Below the pieces are notes generated by a model. That model did no database searches. It saw only the letters and a list, made by a program, of their open reading frames with translations, and was not told the DNA's origin. A program made the position numbers and the translations under genes. A DNA stretch of 64,000 nucleotides from positions 55,987 through 119,986 of the forward strand of contig JAJXYO010000016.1 of the NCBI GenBank assembly GCA_021780495.1, in the 5' to 3' direction. Source of the stretch: Deltaproteobacteria bacterium (GTDB lineage: Bacteria; Desulfobacterota; Desulfuromonadia; Geobacterales; Pseudopelobacteraceae). Positions 53,804-62,292 of this stretch are shown piece after piece. How positions within the stretch are numbered: position 1 is the stretch's first letter; every line of letters begins with the position of its first letter.

Positions 53804-54943
53804 ATGAGTAGACAAAAGATTGAAGAAGAAAGCGGCTTGATAGAACACGGTTTAGAGACAAGGGATTGCTCGATCGGCGAAATTCTCCGTCAGCGCGGCG
53901 TTTCCCGTCGTGATTTCCTCAAGTTCTGTTCGGCCGTAACTGCTGCAATGGCGTTGCCGGCTTCTTTTGCTCCGCAGGTGGCCCAGGCGCTGGACGAGGT
54001 CAAGCGCCCAACCCTGGTCTGGTTGGAGATGCAGAGTTGTAGCGGCGATACCGAGGCGTTGCTCCGTTCTGCCAACCCTACTGTGGCCGAGATCATACTC
54101 GACATCCTTTCCGTTGATTATCACGAAACCATTATGGCTGCTGCCGGTCACCAGGCCGAAGAGGCGCTCGATAAGACCATCGCCGACCACAAGGGCAACT
54201 ACATCTGTGTTATCGAAGGTTCCATTTCGATGAAGGATGGCGGTGTTTACGGCAGTACCGGCGGCAAGTCGCACCTTGACCGGGCTCGCCAGGTCTGCGG
54301 AGGCGCTTTGGCCACCATCGCTGTCGGAACCTGTGCTTCTTACGGAGGCATTGCAGCTGCAGTTCCGAACCCGACCGGGGCAGTCGGCGTCATGGAAGCC
54401 GTCCCCGGTGCGACAGTGATCAACCTGCCCGGTTGTCCGGTCAATGCCGACAACCTGACCGCCACTATTGTCCACTATCTGGTTTTCGGCAAGATTCCGG
54501 CTCTGGATAGTCATGGGAGACCCCTGTTTGCCTACGGCAAGCGCATTCATGACAACTGCGAGCGCCGTCCGCACTTTGATGCCGGGCAATACGTGGAACA
54601 CTGGGGCGATGATGGACATCGCAAGGGTTTTTGTCTCTACAAGATGGGTTGCAAGGGGCCGGCTACCTTCCATAACTGCCCGACCCAGCGCTACAATGAA
54701 AAGACCAGTTGGCCGATTGGGGCGGGTCATCCCTGCGCCGGCTGTTCCGAACCTGCTTTCTGGGATACCATGGGACCGATGTACAAACGGTTGCCGAATG
54801 TGCCCGGCTTCGGCATCGAAGCGACCGCCGACAAGATCGGTGTGGGACTTGTGGCCGGTGCGGCTGCTGCTTTTGCCGTCCATGGTGCGCTGAATGCCCT
54901 CAGGAAAGATAAAGAACCTAGCGACGAAACCAAGGAGGGTTAG
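53804..54943 (+). CDS. hyaS: [NiFe] hydrogenase small subunit, Hya type
   Basis: Electron-transfer subunit carrying three Fe-S clusters. The 379-residue precursor (ATG 53804 after GAGGGG) has a twin-arginine signal SRRDFLKFC at residues 34-41, Fe-S motifs GTCASYGG, LPGCPVN, NCPTQ and HPCAGC, and a C-terminal hydrophobic anchor (GVGLVAGAAAAFAVHGAL). The proximal-cluster motif reads CSGD: Cys79 is present but the second ligand is Asp82 instead of Cys. Gene order and type match Geobacter HyaSLBP (Group 1f), a periplasm-facing uptake hydrogenase tied to oxidative-stress defence. Confidence 0.92.
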   Translation: MSRQKIEEESGLIEHGLETRDCSIGEILRQRGVSRRDFLKFCSAVTAAMALPASFAPQVAQALDEVKRPTLVWLEMQSCSGDTEALLRSANPTVAEIILDILSVDYHETIMAAAGHQAEEALDKTIADHKGNYICVIEGSISMKDGGVYGSTGGKSHLDRARQVCGGALATIAVGTCASYGGIAAAVPNPTGAVGVMEAVPGATVINLPGCPVNADNLTATIVHYLVFGKIPALDSHGRPLFAYGKRIHDNCERRPHFDAGQYVEHWGDDGHRKGFCLYKMGCKGPATFHNCPTQRYNEKTSWPIGAGHPCAGCSEPAFWDTMGPMYKRLPNVPGFGIEATADKIGVGLVAGAAAAFAVHGALNALRKDKEPSDETKEG

Positions 54944-54946
54944 GAT

Positions 54947-56644
54947 ATGGCGAAGATAGTTGTTGACCCGATTACCAGGATTGAAGGACATCTGCGCATT
55001 GAGGCCGAGGTGAATAACGGCATAATCACTGACGCCTGGAGCTCTGCCACCATGTTCCGCGGTATAGAAAAAATCCTTCGGGGTCGCGATCCTCGCGACG
55101 CTTGGTTCTGGACCCAGCGCTTCTGCGGCGTCTGTACCACGGTCCACTCCATCGCTTCGGTGCGGGCCGTTGAAAATGCCCTCAAGATCAAGATTCCGCC
55201 CAATGCCGAACTGATCCGCAACATCATCATCGGCATCCAGAACGTTCAGGATCACGTGATTCATTTCTATCACCTGCATGCCCTGGACTGGGTTGATATC
55301 ACCTCCGGACTCAAGGCCGATCCGGTGGCTACCTCCAAGTTAGCGGCTTCCCTGTCTGACTGGCCCAACAATTCGGCTACCTATTTCAAGGCGGTTCAGG
55401 ATAAGGTTAAAGCGTTTGTCGCCTCCGGCCGCCTGGGACCCTTTGCCAATGCCTATTGGGGCCATCCCGCCTACAAGCTGCCGCCCGAGGCCAATCTGAT
55501 GGCCACCGCTCATTATCTGGAGGCGTTGGAGTGGCAGAAGGACGTTATCAAGATCCACGCCATACTGGGGAGTAAGAATCCCCACCCCCAAACCTTCCTG
55601 GTGGGGGGCATGGCGATCCCGATCGACCCCGATTCGCAGAATGCCCTCAATGCCGACAAGCTGGAAGAGATCAAGCGGCTGCTGAAGAAGGCCCAGGTCT
55701 TCGTCGAAAAGGTCTATATCCCCGATCTTCTGGCCGTGGCCTCGTTCTACAAGGATTGGGCGGCCATCGGCGGCGGTGTTGGCAATTACCTGTCCTATGG
55801 CGAGTATCCCGATGCCAGCGGCAATCTCTGGTTTCCTTCCGGCGCCATTCTTAATAAGGACCTGTCCAAGGTTATCAAGGTAGATCAGGGCAAGATTGCA
55901 GAGTATGTTGATCATTCCTGGTACGAGAATTCTGCCGGACCGGGCAAAGGCCTGCACCCCTATGACGGAGAGACCGAGGTCAGCTATACCGGGCCCAAGG
56001 CGCCCTATGAGCATCTCGATACGGATGCCAAGTATTCTTTTGTCAAGACGCCGCGCTATGATGAAAAGGCGATGGAGGTTGGTCCGCTGGCGCGGGTACT
56101 GGTGGCCTATGCCTCCGGCCACAAGGAGACCAAAGCGGCTGTTGATCTGGTGCTCGGTAAGCTGGGGGTCGGTGCCGATGCACTTTTCTCCACCCTTGGC
56201 CGTACCGCTGCCCGCGGGGTAGATTGCCTGCTGGTTGCGCAGCAAACTCCCAAGTTTTTGGATGAGCTGATCGGGAATATCGCCAAAGGCGATTATCGTA
56301 TCCATGCCAATGAAAAGTGGGATCCCTCCGAGTGGCCGGCAGAGGCCAATGGATATGGTATGCACGAGGCGCCACGCGGTGCACTGGGGCACTGGATCAA
56401 GATCAAGGATCAGAAGATCATGAATTATCAGGCGGTGGTACCCTCGACCTGGAACGCATCACCCCGCGATGCCAAGGGAGTACGTGGTCCCTACGAGGCC
56501 GCCCTGGTGGGCACGCCTATGGCGGATCCCAACAAGCCACTGGAGATTCTGCGGACCATTCATTCCTTTGATCCATGTCTCGCATGTGCCGTCCATGTCG
56601 TGGACGCCACCGGCAATGAACTGGTCAAGGTAAAGGTATCTTAA
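54947..56644 (+). CDS. hyaL: [NiFe] hydrogenase large subunit, Hya type
   Basis: The 565-residue subunit binds the NiFe site with RFCGVCTTVHS (about 58) and DPCLACAVH (about 549). The C-terminal 15 residues after His are removed by the HyaP protease. It starts three bases after hyaS. It crosses the membrane by riding on the Tat signal of HyaS. Confidence 0.96.
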   Translation: MAKIVVDPITRIEGHLRIEAEVNNGIITDAWSSATMFRGIEKILRGRDPRDAWFWTQRFCGVCTTVHSIASVRAVENALKIKIPPNAELIRNIIIGIQNVQDHVIHFYHLHALDWVDITSGLKADPVATSKLAASLSDWPNNSATYFKAVQDKVKAFVASGRLGPFANAYWGHPAYKLPPEANLMATAHYLEALEWQKDVIKIHAILGSKNPHPQTFLVGGMAIPIDPDSQNALNADKLEEIKRLLKKAQVFVEKVYIPDLLAVASFYKDWAAIGGGVGNYLSYGEYPDASGNLWFPSGAILNKDLSKVIKVDQGKIAEYVDHSWYENSAGPGKGLHPYDGETEVSYTGPKAPYEHLDTDAKYSFVKTPRYDEKAMEVGPLARVLVAYASGHKETKAAVDLVLGKLGVGADALFSTLGRTAARGVDCLLVAQQTPKFLDELIGNIAKGDYRIHANEKWDPSEWPAEANGYGMHEAPRGALGHWIKIKDQKIMNYQAVVPSTWNASPRDAKGVRGPYEAALVGTPMADPNKPLEILRTIHSFDPCLACAVHVVDATGNELVKVKVS

Positions 56645-56737
56645 CCCCGATAAACGGGATACGTGCGGTAGCGACATCATTACCTGCCCATAGGCGGCAC
56701 TAAATCATGTCTATCGCTTTATAGGGAGGAGGCGCGT

Positions 56738-57406
56738 ATGAGTGAATCCTGCAAGTTTAAACGTTATGTCTGGGAACTGCCGGTCCGCTGGTGCCACTGG
56801 ATCAACGTGGTCTCTATCATAACACTGGCGGTAACCGGTCTCCTGATCGGCAAGCCCTATTCCTTCGGCAGTTCAGCCTCTGATTTTACCATGGGGTGGA
56901 TCCGTTTTGTTCATTTCTCCGTAGCGTATCTGTTTACGGTAAGTCTGGTCTCACGAGTGCTCTGGTCACTGATCGGCAATGAATACGCCGGCTGGAGGGC
57001 TTTTTTCCCTTTCCTTACATCCAAGGGTCGCGAGAAGATGATCAAAATGCTGCGCTATTACATGCTGGTTGATAAGGAAGTCCCTGAAACCATTGGTCAT
57101 AACCCGTTGGCAACCACCGCATACACGGCCTTGTTTGCTATCTATGTCCTGATGATCCTGACCGGTTTTTCACTGTATGCGCTACATGCTCCACAGGGTT
57201 TGATGCACAAATCGCTCGGATTCATGTATGCCATGTTCAGTAACCAGGGGATGCGTCTGACCCATCATTTCAGCATGTATCTGATATTCGGCTTTATCGT
57301 CAATCATATCTACAGCGCCTGGTTGATGGACATCAAGGAGCATGGCAGTGAGATCTCCAGCATGTTCAGCGGATACAAGTTTACCGTACATAATGAAAAA
57401 GAGTGA
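56738..57406 (+). CDS. hyaB: Ni/Fe-hydrogenase b-type cytochrome subunit
   Basis: The 222-residue protein has four hydrophobic segments with His residues for two b haems (start region ELPVRWCHWINVVSI, near residue 9). It anchors HyaSL and passes electrons to quinone. It lies 93 nt after hyaL. Confidence 0.93.
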   Translation: MSESCKFKRYVWELPVRWCHWINVVSIITLAVTGLLIGKPYSFGSSASDFTMGWIRFVHFSVAYLFTVSLVSRVLWSLIGNEYAGWRAFFPFLTSKGREKMIKMLRYYMLVDKEVPETIGHNPLATTAYTALFAIYVLMILTGFSLYALHAPQGLMHKSLGFMYAMFSNQGMRLTHHFSMYLIFGFIVNHIYSAWLMDIKEHGSEISSMFSGYKFTVHNEKE

Positions 57407-57434
57407 CATAACATGAGTATCGGATTTACTCGTG

Positions 57435-57463
57435 GGCGCACAATGGCGTGCGCCTTTTTTTTT
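57435..57463 (+). terminator. terminator between hyaB and hyaP
   Basis: GGCGCAC (57435-57441) pairs with GTGCGCC (57448-57454), followed by nine T. Only 16 bases remain before the hyaP ATG. Confidence 0.9.
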
Positions 57464-57479
57464 GAATCCGGGAGGTGGG

Positions 57480-57980
57480 ATGAGTGTGCAGATAGGTAGC
57501 GGACCAAGGGTACTCGTGCTCGGTATCGGCAATCTGGTGATGAGTGATGACGGGGTAGGGGTGAAGGTCGTTCAGAAGCTGCAGCGAGAGTATCGTTTTG
57601 CGCAGACGGTTGAAATTATGGATGGCGGTACCCTCGGCCTTGACCTGCTGCCCAAGTTGGAGGGGGTTGAACGTCTGATTGTGGTTGACGCGGTCGAAAC
57701 CGGCGAGGCTCCGGGCACCTGTGTCAGGTTGGCAGGTGAGGAGTTGCCGATAGCGCTGGAAACAAAGGTATCACCGCATCAGATGGGACTGAAGGATCTG
57801 TTGTCAGTTGCAGAACTGTTGGGGCATTCGCCTCGTGAAATGGTTCTGGTCGGCGTTCAGCCGGGTAGCATCGAGATGGATACCGAATTGACAGCAGCCG
57901 TAGAGGCAAAGATTGAAGAATTGGTCGGTATGGTATTAGAGGAGCTGGATCTATGGGGCGTTCATCCCGTGCCGATTTAG
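57480..57980 (+). CDS. hyaP: hydrogenase maturation protease
   Basis: HyaD/HybD-type endopeptidase that trims the large-subunit C-terminus after Ni insertion. The 166-residue product has VLVLGIGNLVMSDDGVG (Ni-sensing Glu/Asp region), DGGTLGLDLLP and VDAVETGEAPG (Asp ligand). ATG 57480 follows GGGAGGTG. Its last four bases overlap the convergent RsbW-like gene. Confidence 0.93.
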   Translation: MSVQIGSGPRVLVLGIGNLVMSDDGVGVKVVQKLQREYRFAQTVEIMDGGTLGLDLLPKLEGVERLIVVDAVETGEAPGTCVRLAGEELPIALETKVSPHQMGLKDLLSVAELLGHSPREMVLVGVQPGSIEMDTELTAAVEAKIEELVGMVLEELDLWGVHPVPI

Positions 57981-58402
57981 CCCAGTCTCTTTTTCATTTC
58001 CAGAACATTACCCCCATTGGATTTCTTGTATTCCACTGAGTCCATCAATGACCTGATGATATAGATGCCACGTCCCTGCTCGTTGAGCGGGTCTGGGCAG
58101 GTGGCACGCGAGACCAGATTGAAATCAAAGCCTTGGCCGTTATCATAAACCCTGATAAGAAGATCTTTATCCGATACGCTGATACGGATATGAACCTCTT
58201 TGTCGGGGTCGGCGGCATTGGCATGCTTGATGGCATTTACGAGGGCCTCGGTCAGCACAACGTTGAGATGCTGACCGAGAGTTTCGCGGTTGCCCTGAAA
58301 ACAGCCCAGTTCATGGGCCATGTTTTCTCCAATCTTGCCGATGAGGCTCAAATAACGGGTCTGATTGGGAACGGTTATTTCTATCTCGATCTGATTTTTC
58401 AT
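57977..58402 (-). CDS. RsbW/SpoIIAB-type serine kinase (anti-sigma-like ATPase)
   Basis: The 141-residue protein (from MKNQIEIEITVP, ATG 58402 after GAGGG) has the GHKL ATPase pattern: EALVNAIKHAN (N box, near residue 50), YDNGQGF (near residue 87), and GRGIYIIRSLMDS. In partner switching, such a kinase phosphorylates the STAS antagonist and binds a target (sigma factor or other). It is the last gene of the minus-strand operon. Confidence 0.9.
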   Translation of the reverse strand: MKNQIEIEITVPNQTRYLSLIGKIGENMAHELGCFQGNRETLGQHLNVVLTEALVNAIKHANAADPDKEVHIRISVSDKDLLIRVYDNGQGFDFNLVSRATCPDPLNEQGRGIYIIRSLMDSVEYKKSNGGNVLEMKKRLG

Positions 58403-58431
58403 TATTCCCTCGCGCACTGGAACATAATGAC

Positions 58432-58767
58432 TCAGTAACTTTCCAATGCCTCATCAACGGTTTGAAAGATGTCAAATACCCGGTGCAGACGGGTCAGTTC
58501 GAACATCGATTTTACTTGGGTCTGCAAGCCGCACAACTTGATACTCCCCTGGCGCGTAGAGGCGTTTTTAAATCCAGAGACCAAAACGCCGAGACCGGAG
58601 CTATCGACGAACCGAACGTCCTTGAGATCCAGCAGCAGGTCCTTTGTACCACTTTCGAACAAACGGTTCATCTCTACTTTGAGCTCGTCGGAGTTGTGGG
58701 CATCGAGCCGCTCCTCCCGTACAAAAATTACCATCACTCCAGCATGTGCCTCAGTCTTAAGATTCAT
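58432..58767 (-). CDS. STAS-domain anti-sigma factor antagonist
   Basis: The 111-residue protein has the STAS fold with the phosphorylation motif VRFVDSSGLGVLVSG near residue 50 (Ser of DSSG). It is 19 bases downstream of the phosphatase gene and 29 bases before the kinase, the standard phosphatase-antagonist-kinase order. Confidence 0.93.
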   Translation of the reverse strand: MNLKTEAHAGVMVIFVREERLDAHNSDELKVEMNRLFESGTKDLLLDLKDVRFVDSSGLGVLVSGFKNASTRQGSIKLCGLQTQVKSMFELTRLHRVFDIFQTVDEALESY

Positions 58768-58786
58768 CGTGTACCGTCCTTTCAGG

Positions 58787-61700
58787 TTATAGAATTTTTA
58801 GTACTACAATAGAAATATCGTCCTGCAGGGTTGTTGATCCGGTAAATTCGATCACCTTATTATAGAACGAATCAATAATGTCTTTCACCGGTAAATGTGA
58901 AATGCTTCCAAGTTGGCTGCAAACCCTCGAATTTTGGAACATTTCTCCTTCGGAGTTGCTTGCCTCGGTCAGGCCATCGGTGTAAAACAACAGCACATCT
59001 CCCTTGTACAACTCTATTACCCGCTCCTCAAATACTACCGACTGCTTGACGCCTATGATCAGGCCTTCGGCATCCAGTTCAATACAACTGTCCTGCCCCA
59101 TGCGGCAGATCATGGGATGGTTGTGTCCCGCATTGGCGTAGGAAAGTTTGCCCGTGGCCGAATTATATTTAGCGTAAAACATGGTGATGAAAAGCTCGGC
59201 ACGTGTCAGATCGTCATAGAGTTGATTGTTGAGACTCATCAGGATGGAGCTGGCATTGTGGGATGAATTGACCTGCGCCCGGAGCAGTGTGCGAACCTCT
59301 GACATGATCAGGGCGGCACCGACGCTATGTCCGGAGACATCGGCTATCAGCATGTCGATAGTATGCTCATCCCGCAGAAAAAAATCGTAGTAATCGCCAC
59401 CTACGTGGGCGGCAGAGATACAGCAGCCGCCTATCTCGATTCCTGCCATTTCTGGGGGGGCCGCGGGTAGAAGCGACATTTGGATCTGCTGGGCAATTTC
59501 CATGTCACGCATAACGCGAGCGTTCTGCAGCAAGGCCTGTTCTTTCTGCACCCGCTCGAATTCCCGGGCATCGATCTCGTGGACGATAGTGACAGCCTGG
59601 GCGAACTGGCCGGCCAGGCTGGCAAGCAGGCTGATAAATTCCTCAGTAAACAAACCGGTTATGGATTTTGAAAAGACCGATATAACACCGAGTGCCGGCT
59701 CACCTTCCCGAAAAATTGGAATGTGGGCACAGGACACAATACCTTCCGCAAGGGTTTTTTCAAGGGTTATTGCCGTTGATGCGAGCCTGGCATCATTCAC
59801 AAAATGTGCTTTGCGGTCAGCAAGTGTCATTTCCCAGTAGGGTCTGCTCTCCATGAACCAGTGCTGATCATTGATCGGTCGGCGATTACTGCCCTGGTAA
59901 CTTCTGACGGTGAACTGACCATTCTGTGATGCCAGTTGAATGATGGCTACATCAAGCTTGAATTCTTTGATCAGAAGGGTCAGCAGGTCGTCCATAATGA
60001 TCTGCAGATCAAGGGTCCGGTTGATGATCTCGGAGGCCTTCAGCCGCACGAAAAGCGCCTCGCGACTTTGGTCGAGGGAAGTTCGAACGGTACTGAAAAT
60101 GTCGTAGACCGATTCCATGCGTGAACCCATATCTGATAGGAAGCTGTCCACGATGGCACCCGCTGCTGCTGCACCGACGGATCCTGCCAGACTCTTTTCT
60201 GTAAAACGTTTCAGGTTAGGCAGTTCAAATTCCGAGATATTGCCGTTGGCATCGAGTTCGCGGCCCCCACGATAGGTGTCGATGGCACGTTGGGCGTCGC
60301 TTTCGCCGATGAACTTTGTCATTAATGAGACAAACTGGGTAATGGTGACCGGTTTGGAAAGGCGCTTTCCCTCATTACGGTGCTGCTGGCGTCGTTCATA
60401 TTCAAACACTCCGATAAATTTATGTATCTGGTCGCGTTCGCGCTCATCCTGATGCAGCAGTATTGAGCAGATGATGTAACCGCTGATGTTGAAAAGCATA
60501 CTCCAGAACAGTGAGTGGGACCACATATCCATACCGGTCAGGCCGAACATTTCAGTCGGTTTGAGCAGTTCAATGCCAAAGGGGCCGGAGGATAGCAGCT
60601 CTTTCGATATCCAGCCCGAGTGGCTGAATGACGGTATCAACAGGGTGTAGAACCATGTCAGAAATCCGAGCAGCATTCCTGAGATGGCTCCGGTTCTGTT
60701 GCCGCGCCGCCAGTAGAGAGCCCCCAGCATGGCCGGTAGAAACTGGGCGGCGGCTGAAAATGAGATCATCCCCATATTGACCAGCATGAAGGAATCACCT
60801 ACGATGCGGTAATAGAAATAACCGAGAAATATTACCAGGAAGATCCCCAGTCGCTTGAGATTGATCAGCAGTAGCGGGAACCAGGCTTGGGGAGTGAAGC
60901 GGACGATGACCGGCATGAAGATGTGGTTAAGCAGCATGGTAGAAATAGCAACCGATTCGACAATCACCATCCCGGCGGCTGCAGAAATCCCTCCCAGAAA
61001 GGCCAGCATGGCGATGTCGGAGTGGCCTGTTGCCAGCGGGACACTGATAACGAAAAAATCGGCACCGCGGCTGCTGCCGGTTGAGAGGATTCCCCCCAGA
61101 GCTATGGGCATGACGAACAGGTTGATCAGAAACAGATAGACCGGAAACATCCACATGGCTTTGGTGATATGGCGCTCATCGGAGTTCTCTATTACCATGA
61201 CATGAAACTGCCGCGGCAACAGCATGATCGCGCACATGGACAGGAACAGCATGGTAAATGAGGGAATCGCTTCCGGACTGATGTTTTCTGAGCCGAGGGT
61301 GAACAGTCGCGCGAAGTTCGCTGGGTATGCCGCCTGGAAACGGGTGAAGATATCGCTGAAGCCGTCGAAGAGCCGGTAGGTGACGAACGCTCCCACCCCC
61401 AGAATGCTGATGAGTTTTACCAGTGATTCAAAGGCCACGGCCGCTATCAGCCCTTCATGCCGTTCCGATGATACCAGGCGCCGCGCTCCGAACATCACGC
61501 CGAAGAGGGACAGGATCAATGCCAGCAAAAGCCCGCTGGGAACGTTCAGGTCAGAGCCGCCATGGGGGATGTGGAAGCTGTCGCCCTGGAAACCGCTGAT
61601 CAGGTAGAAGCTGGTAGAAACCGCTTTTATCTGCAGTGCGATATACGGCATGATGCCGAGAATTGCGATCAGTGTCACCAAGGCACCCAGCCAGAGGGAT

Positions 61701-62038
61701 TTTCCGTAGCGCAGGCTGATAAAGTCGGCAATGGAAGTAATATTATTTTCCTTGCTGATCTGGATGATGCGTCTTAACAGAAAAAACCAGGAAAACGCGG
61801 TCAGAGACGGGCCCAGGTAGATCATCAGGAAGTCTATGCCGGTGGTGGCGGCTTTGCCGACGCTGCCGTAAAAGGTCCACGAGGTGCAGTATACAGCGAT
61901 CGAGAGGGTATAAACGTAGGGGTTTCCGACGATGCTCCGACCGATGGTCTTGCGGTGGTGGGCATACCAGGCGATCAGGAAGATCAACAGGGTATACAGG
62001 AGCGCTATGAGTGCCGCGGAGGCGAAACCGGAATTCAC
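58787..62038 (-). CDS. sodium:solute-symporter-like sensor fused to a SpoIIE-type phosphatase
   Basis: The 1083-residue protein has 12-13 hydrophobic segments over residues 1-540 matching the SSS/SLC5 family, then a short STAC-like linker (LPNLKRFTEKSLAGSVGAAA near residue 600), a GAF-like region (about 650-800), a coiled coil, and a C-terminal PP2C domain with GGDYYDF, DVSGHSVGAAL, DGLTEA and DDISIVV. SSS-STAC sensors are known fused to histidine kinases (CbrA). Fusion to a SpoIIE phosphatase suggests transported or bound solute controls partner switching. It follows an 85-residue membrane protein. Confidence 0.9.
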   Translation of the reverse strand: MNSGFASAALIALLYTLLIFLIAWYAHHRKTIGRSIVGNPYVYTLSIAVYCTSWTFYGSVGKAATTGIDFLMIYLGPSLTAFSWFFLLRRIIQISKENNITSIADFISLRYGKSLWLGALVTLIAILGIMPYIALQIKAVSTSFYLISGFQGDSFHIPHGGSDLNVPSGLLLALILSLFGVMFGARRLVSSERHEGLIAAVAFESLVKLISILGVGAFVTYRLFDGFSDIFTRFQAAYPANFARLFTLGSENISPEAIPSFTMLFLSMCAIMLLPRQFHVMVIENSDERHITKAMWMFPVYLFLINLFVMPIALGGILSTGSSRGADFFVISVPLATGHSDIAMLAFLGGISAAAGMVIVESVAISTMLLNHIFMPVIVRFTPQAWFPLLLINLKRLGIFLVIFLGYFYYRIVGDSFMLVNMGMISFSAAAQFLPAMLGALYWRRGNRTGAISGMLLGFLTWFYTLLIPSFSHSGWISKELLSSGPFGIELLKPTEMFGLTGMDMWSHSLFWSMLFNISGYIICSILLHQDERERDQIHKFIGVFEYERRQQHRNEGKRLSKPVTITQFVSLMTKFIGESDAQRAIDTYRGGRELDANGNISEFELPNLKRFTEKSLAGSVGAAAAGAIVDSFLSDMGSRMESVYDIFSTVRTSLDQSREALFVRLKASEIINRTLDLQIIMDDLLTLLIKEFKLDVAIIQLASQNGQFTVRSYQGSNRRPINDQHWFMESRPYWEMTLADRKAHFVNDARLASTAITLEKTLAEGIVSCAHIPIFREGEPALGVISVFSKSITGLFTEEFISLLASLAGQFAQAVTIVHEIDAREFERVQKEQALLQNARVMRDMEIAQQIQMSLLPAAPPEMAGIEIGGCCISAAHVGGDYYDFFLRDEHTIDMLIADVSGHSVGAALIMSEVRTLLRAQVNSSHNASSILMSLNNQLYDDLTRAELFITMFYAKYNSATGKLSYANAGHNHPMICRMGQDSCIELDAEGLIIGVKQSVVFEERVIELYKGDVLLFYTDGLTEASNSEGEMFQNSRVCSQLGSISHLPVKDIIDSFYNKVIEFTGSTTLQDDISIVVLKIL

Positions 62039-62292
62039 GGCTCTTTGGGACCGTGGCGTTCATCAGCGCTTTGCCGTATGGCCAGAGTAAACAGATAGAT
62101 GACGAAGATTGAAATCGCCCAGCCGACCGTAAAGTACAGAAACATGAGCGGATAGCCGAACAGCGTGTCGGATTTATTGAAAATATGCAGGAAAGGGAAG
62201 TTCATCATGATGATGCCCATGATGAAAAAGATCAGCCATGATTCCCGTAACTGCAGTCGGTGCATGATCCTATGACGAATGCGTTTCAGCAT
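62035..62292 (-). CDS. small two-helix membrane protein, symporter accessory-like
   Basis: The 85-residue protein has two hydrophobic segments (about 20-36 and 48-68). Its position directly before an SSS-type gene (ATGA overlap) and its size resemble the DUF485/YjcH or DUF4212 subunits of solute:sodium symporters. It overlaps the upstream kinase gene by seven bases. Confidence 0.75.
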   Translation of the reverse strand: MLKRIRHRIMHRLQLRESWLIFFIMGIIMMNFPFLHIFNKSDTLFGYPLMFLYFTVGWAISIFVIYLFTLAIRQSADERHGPKEP

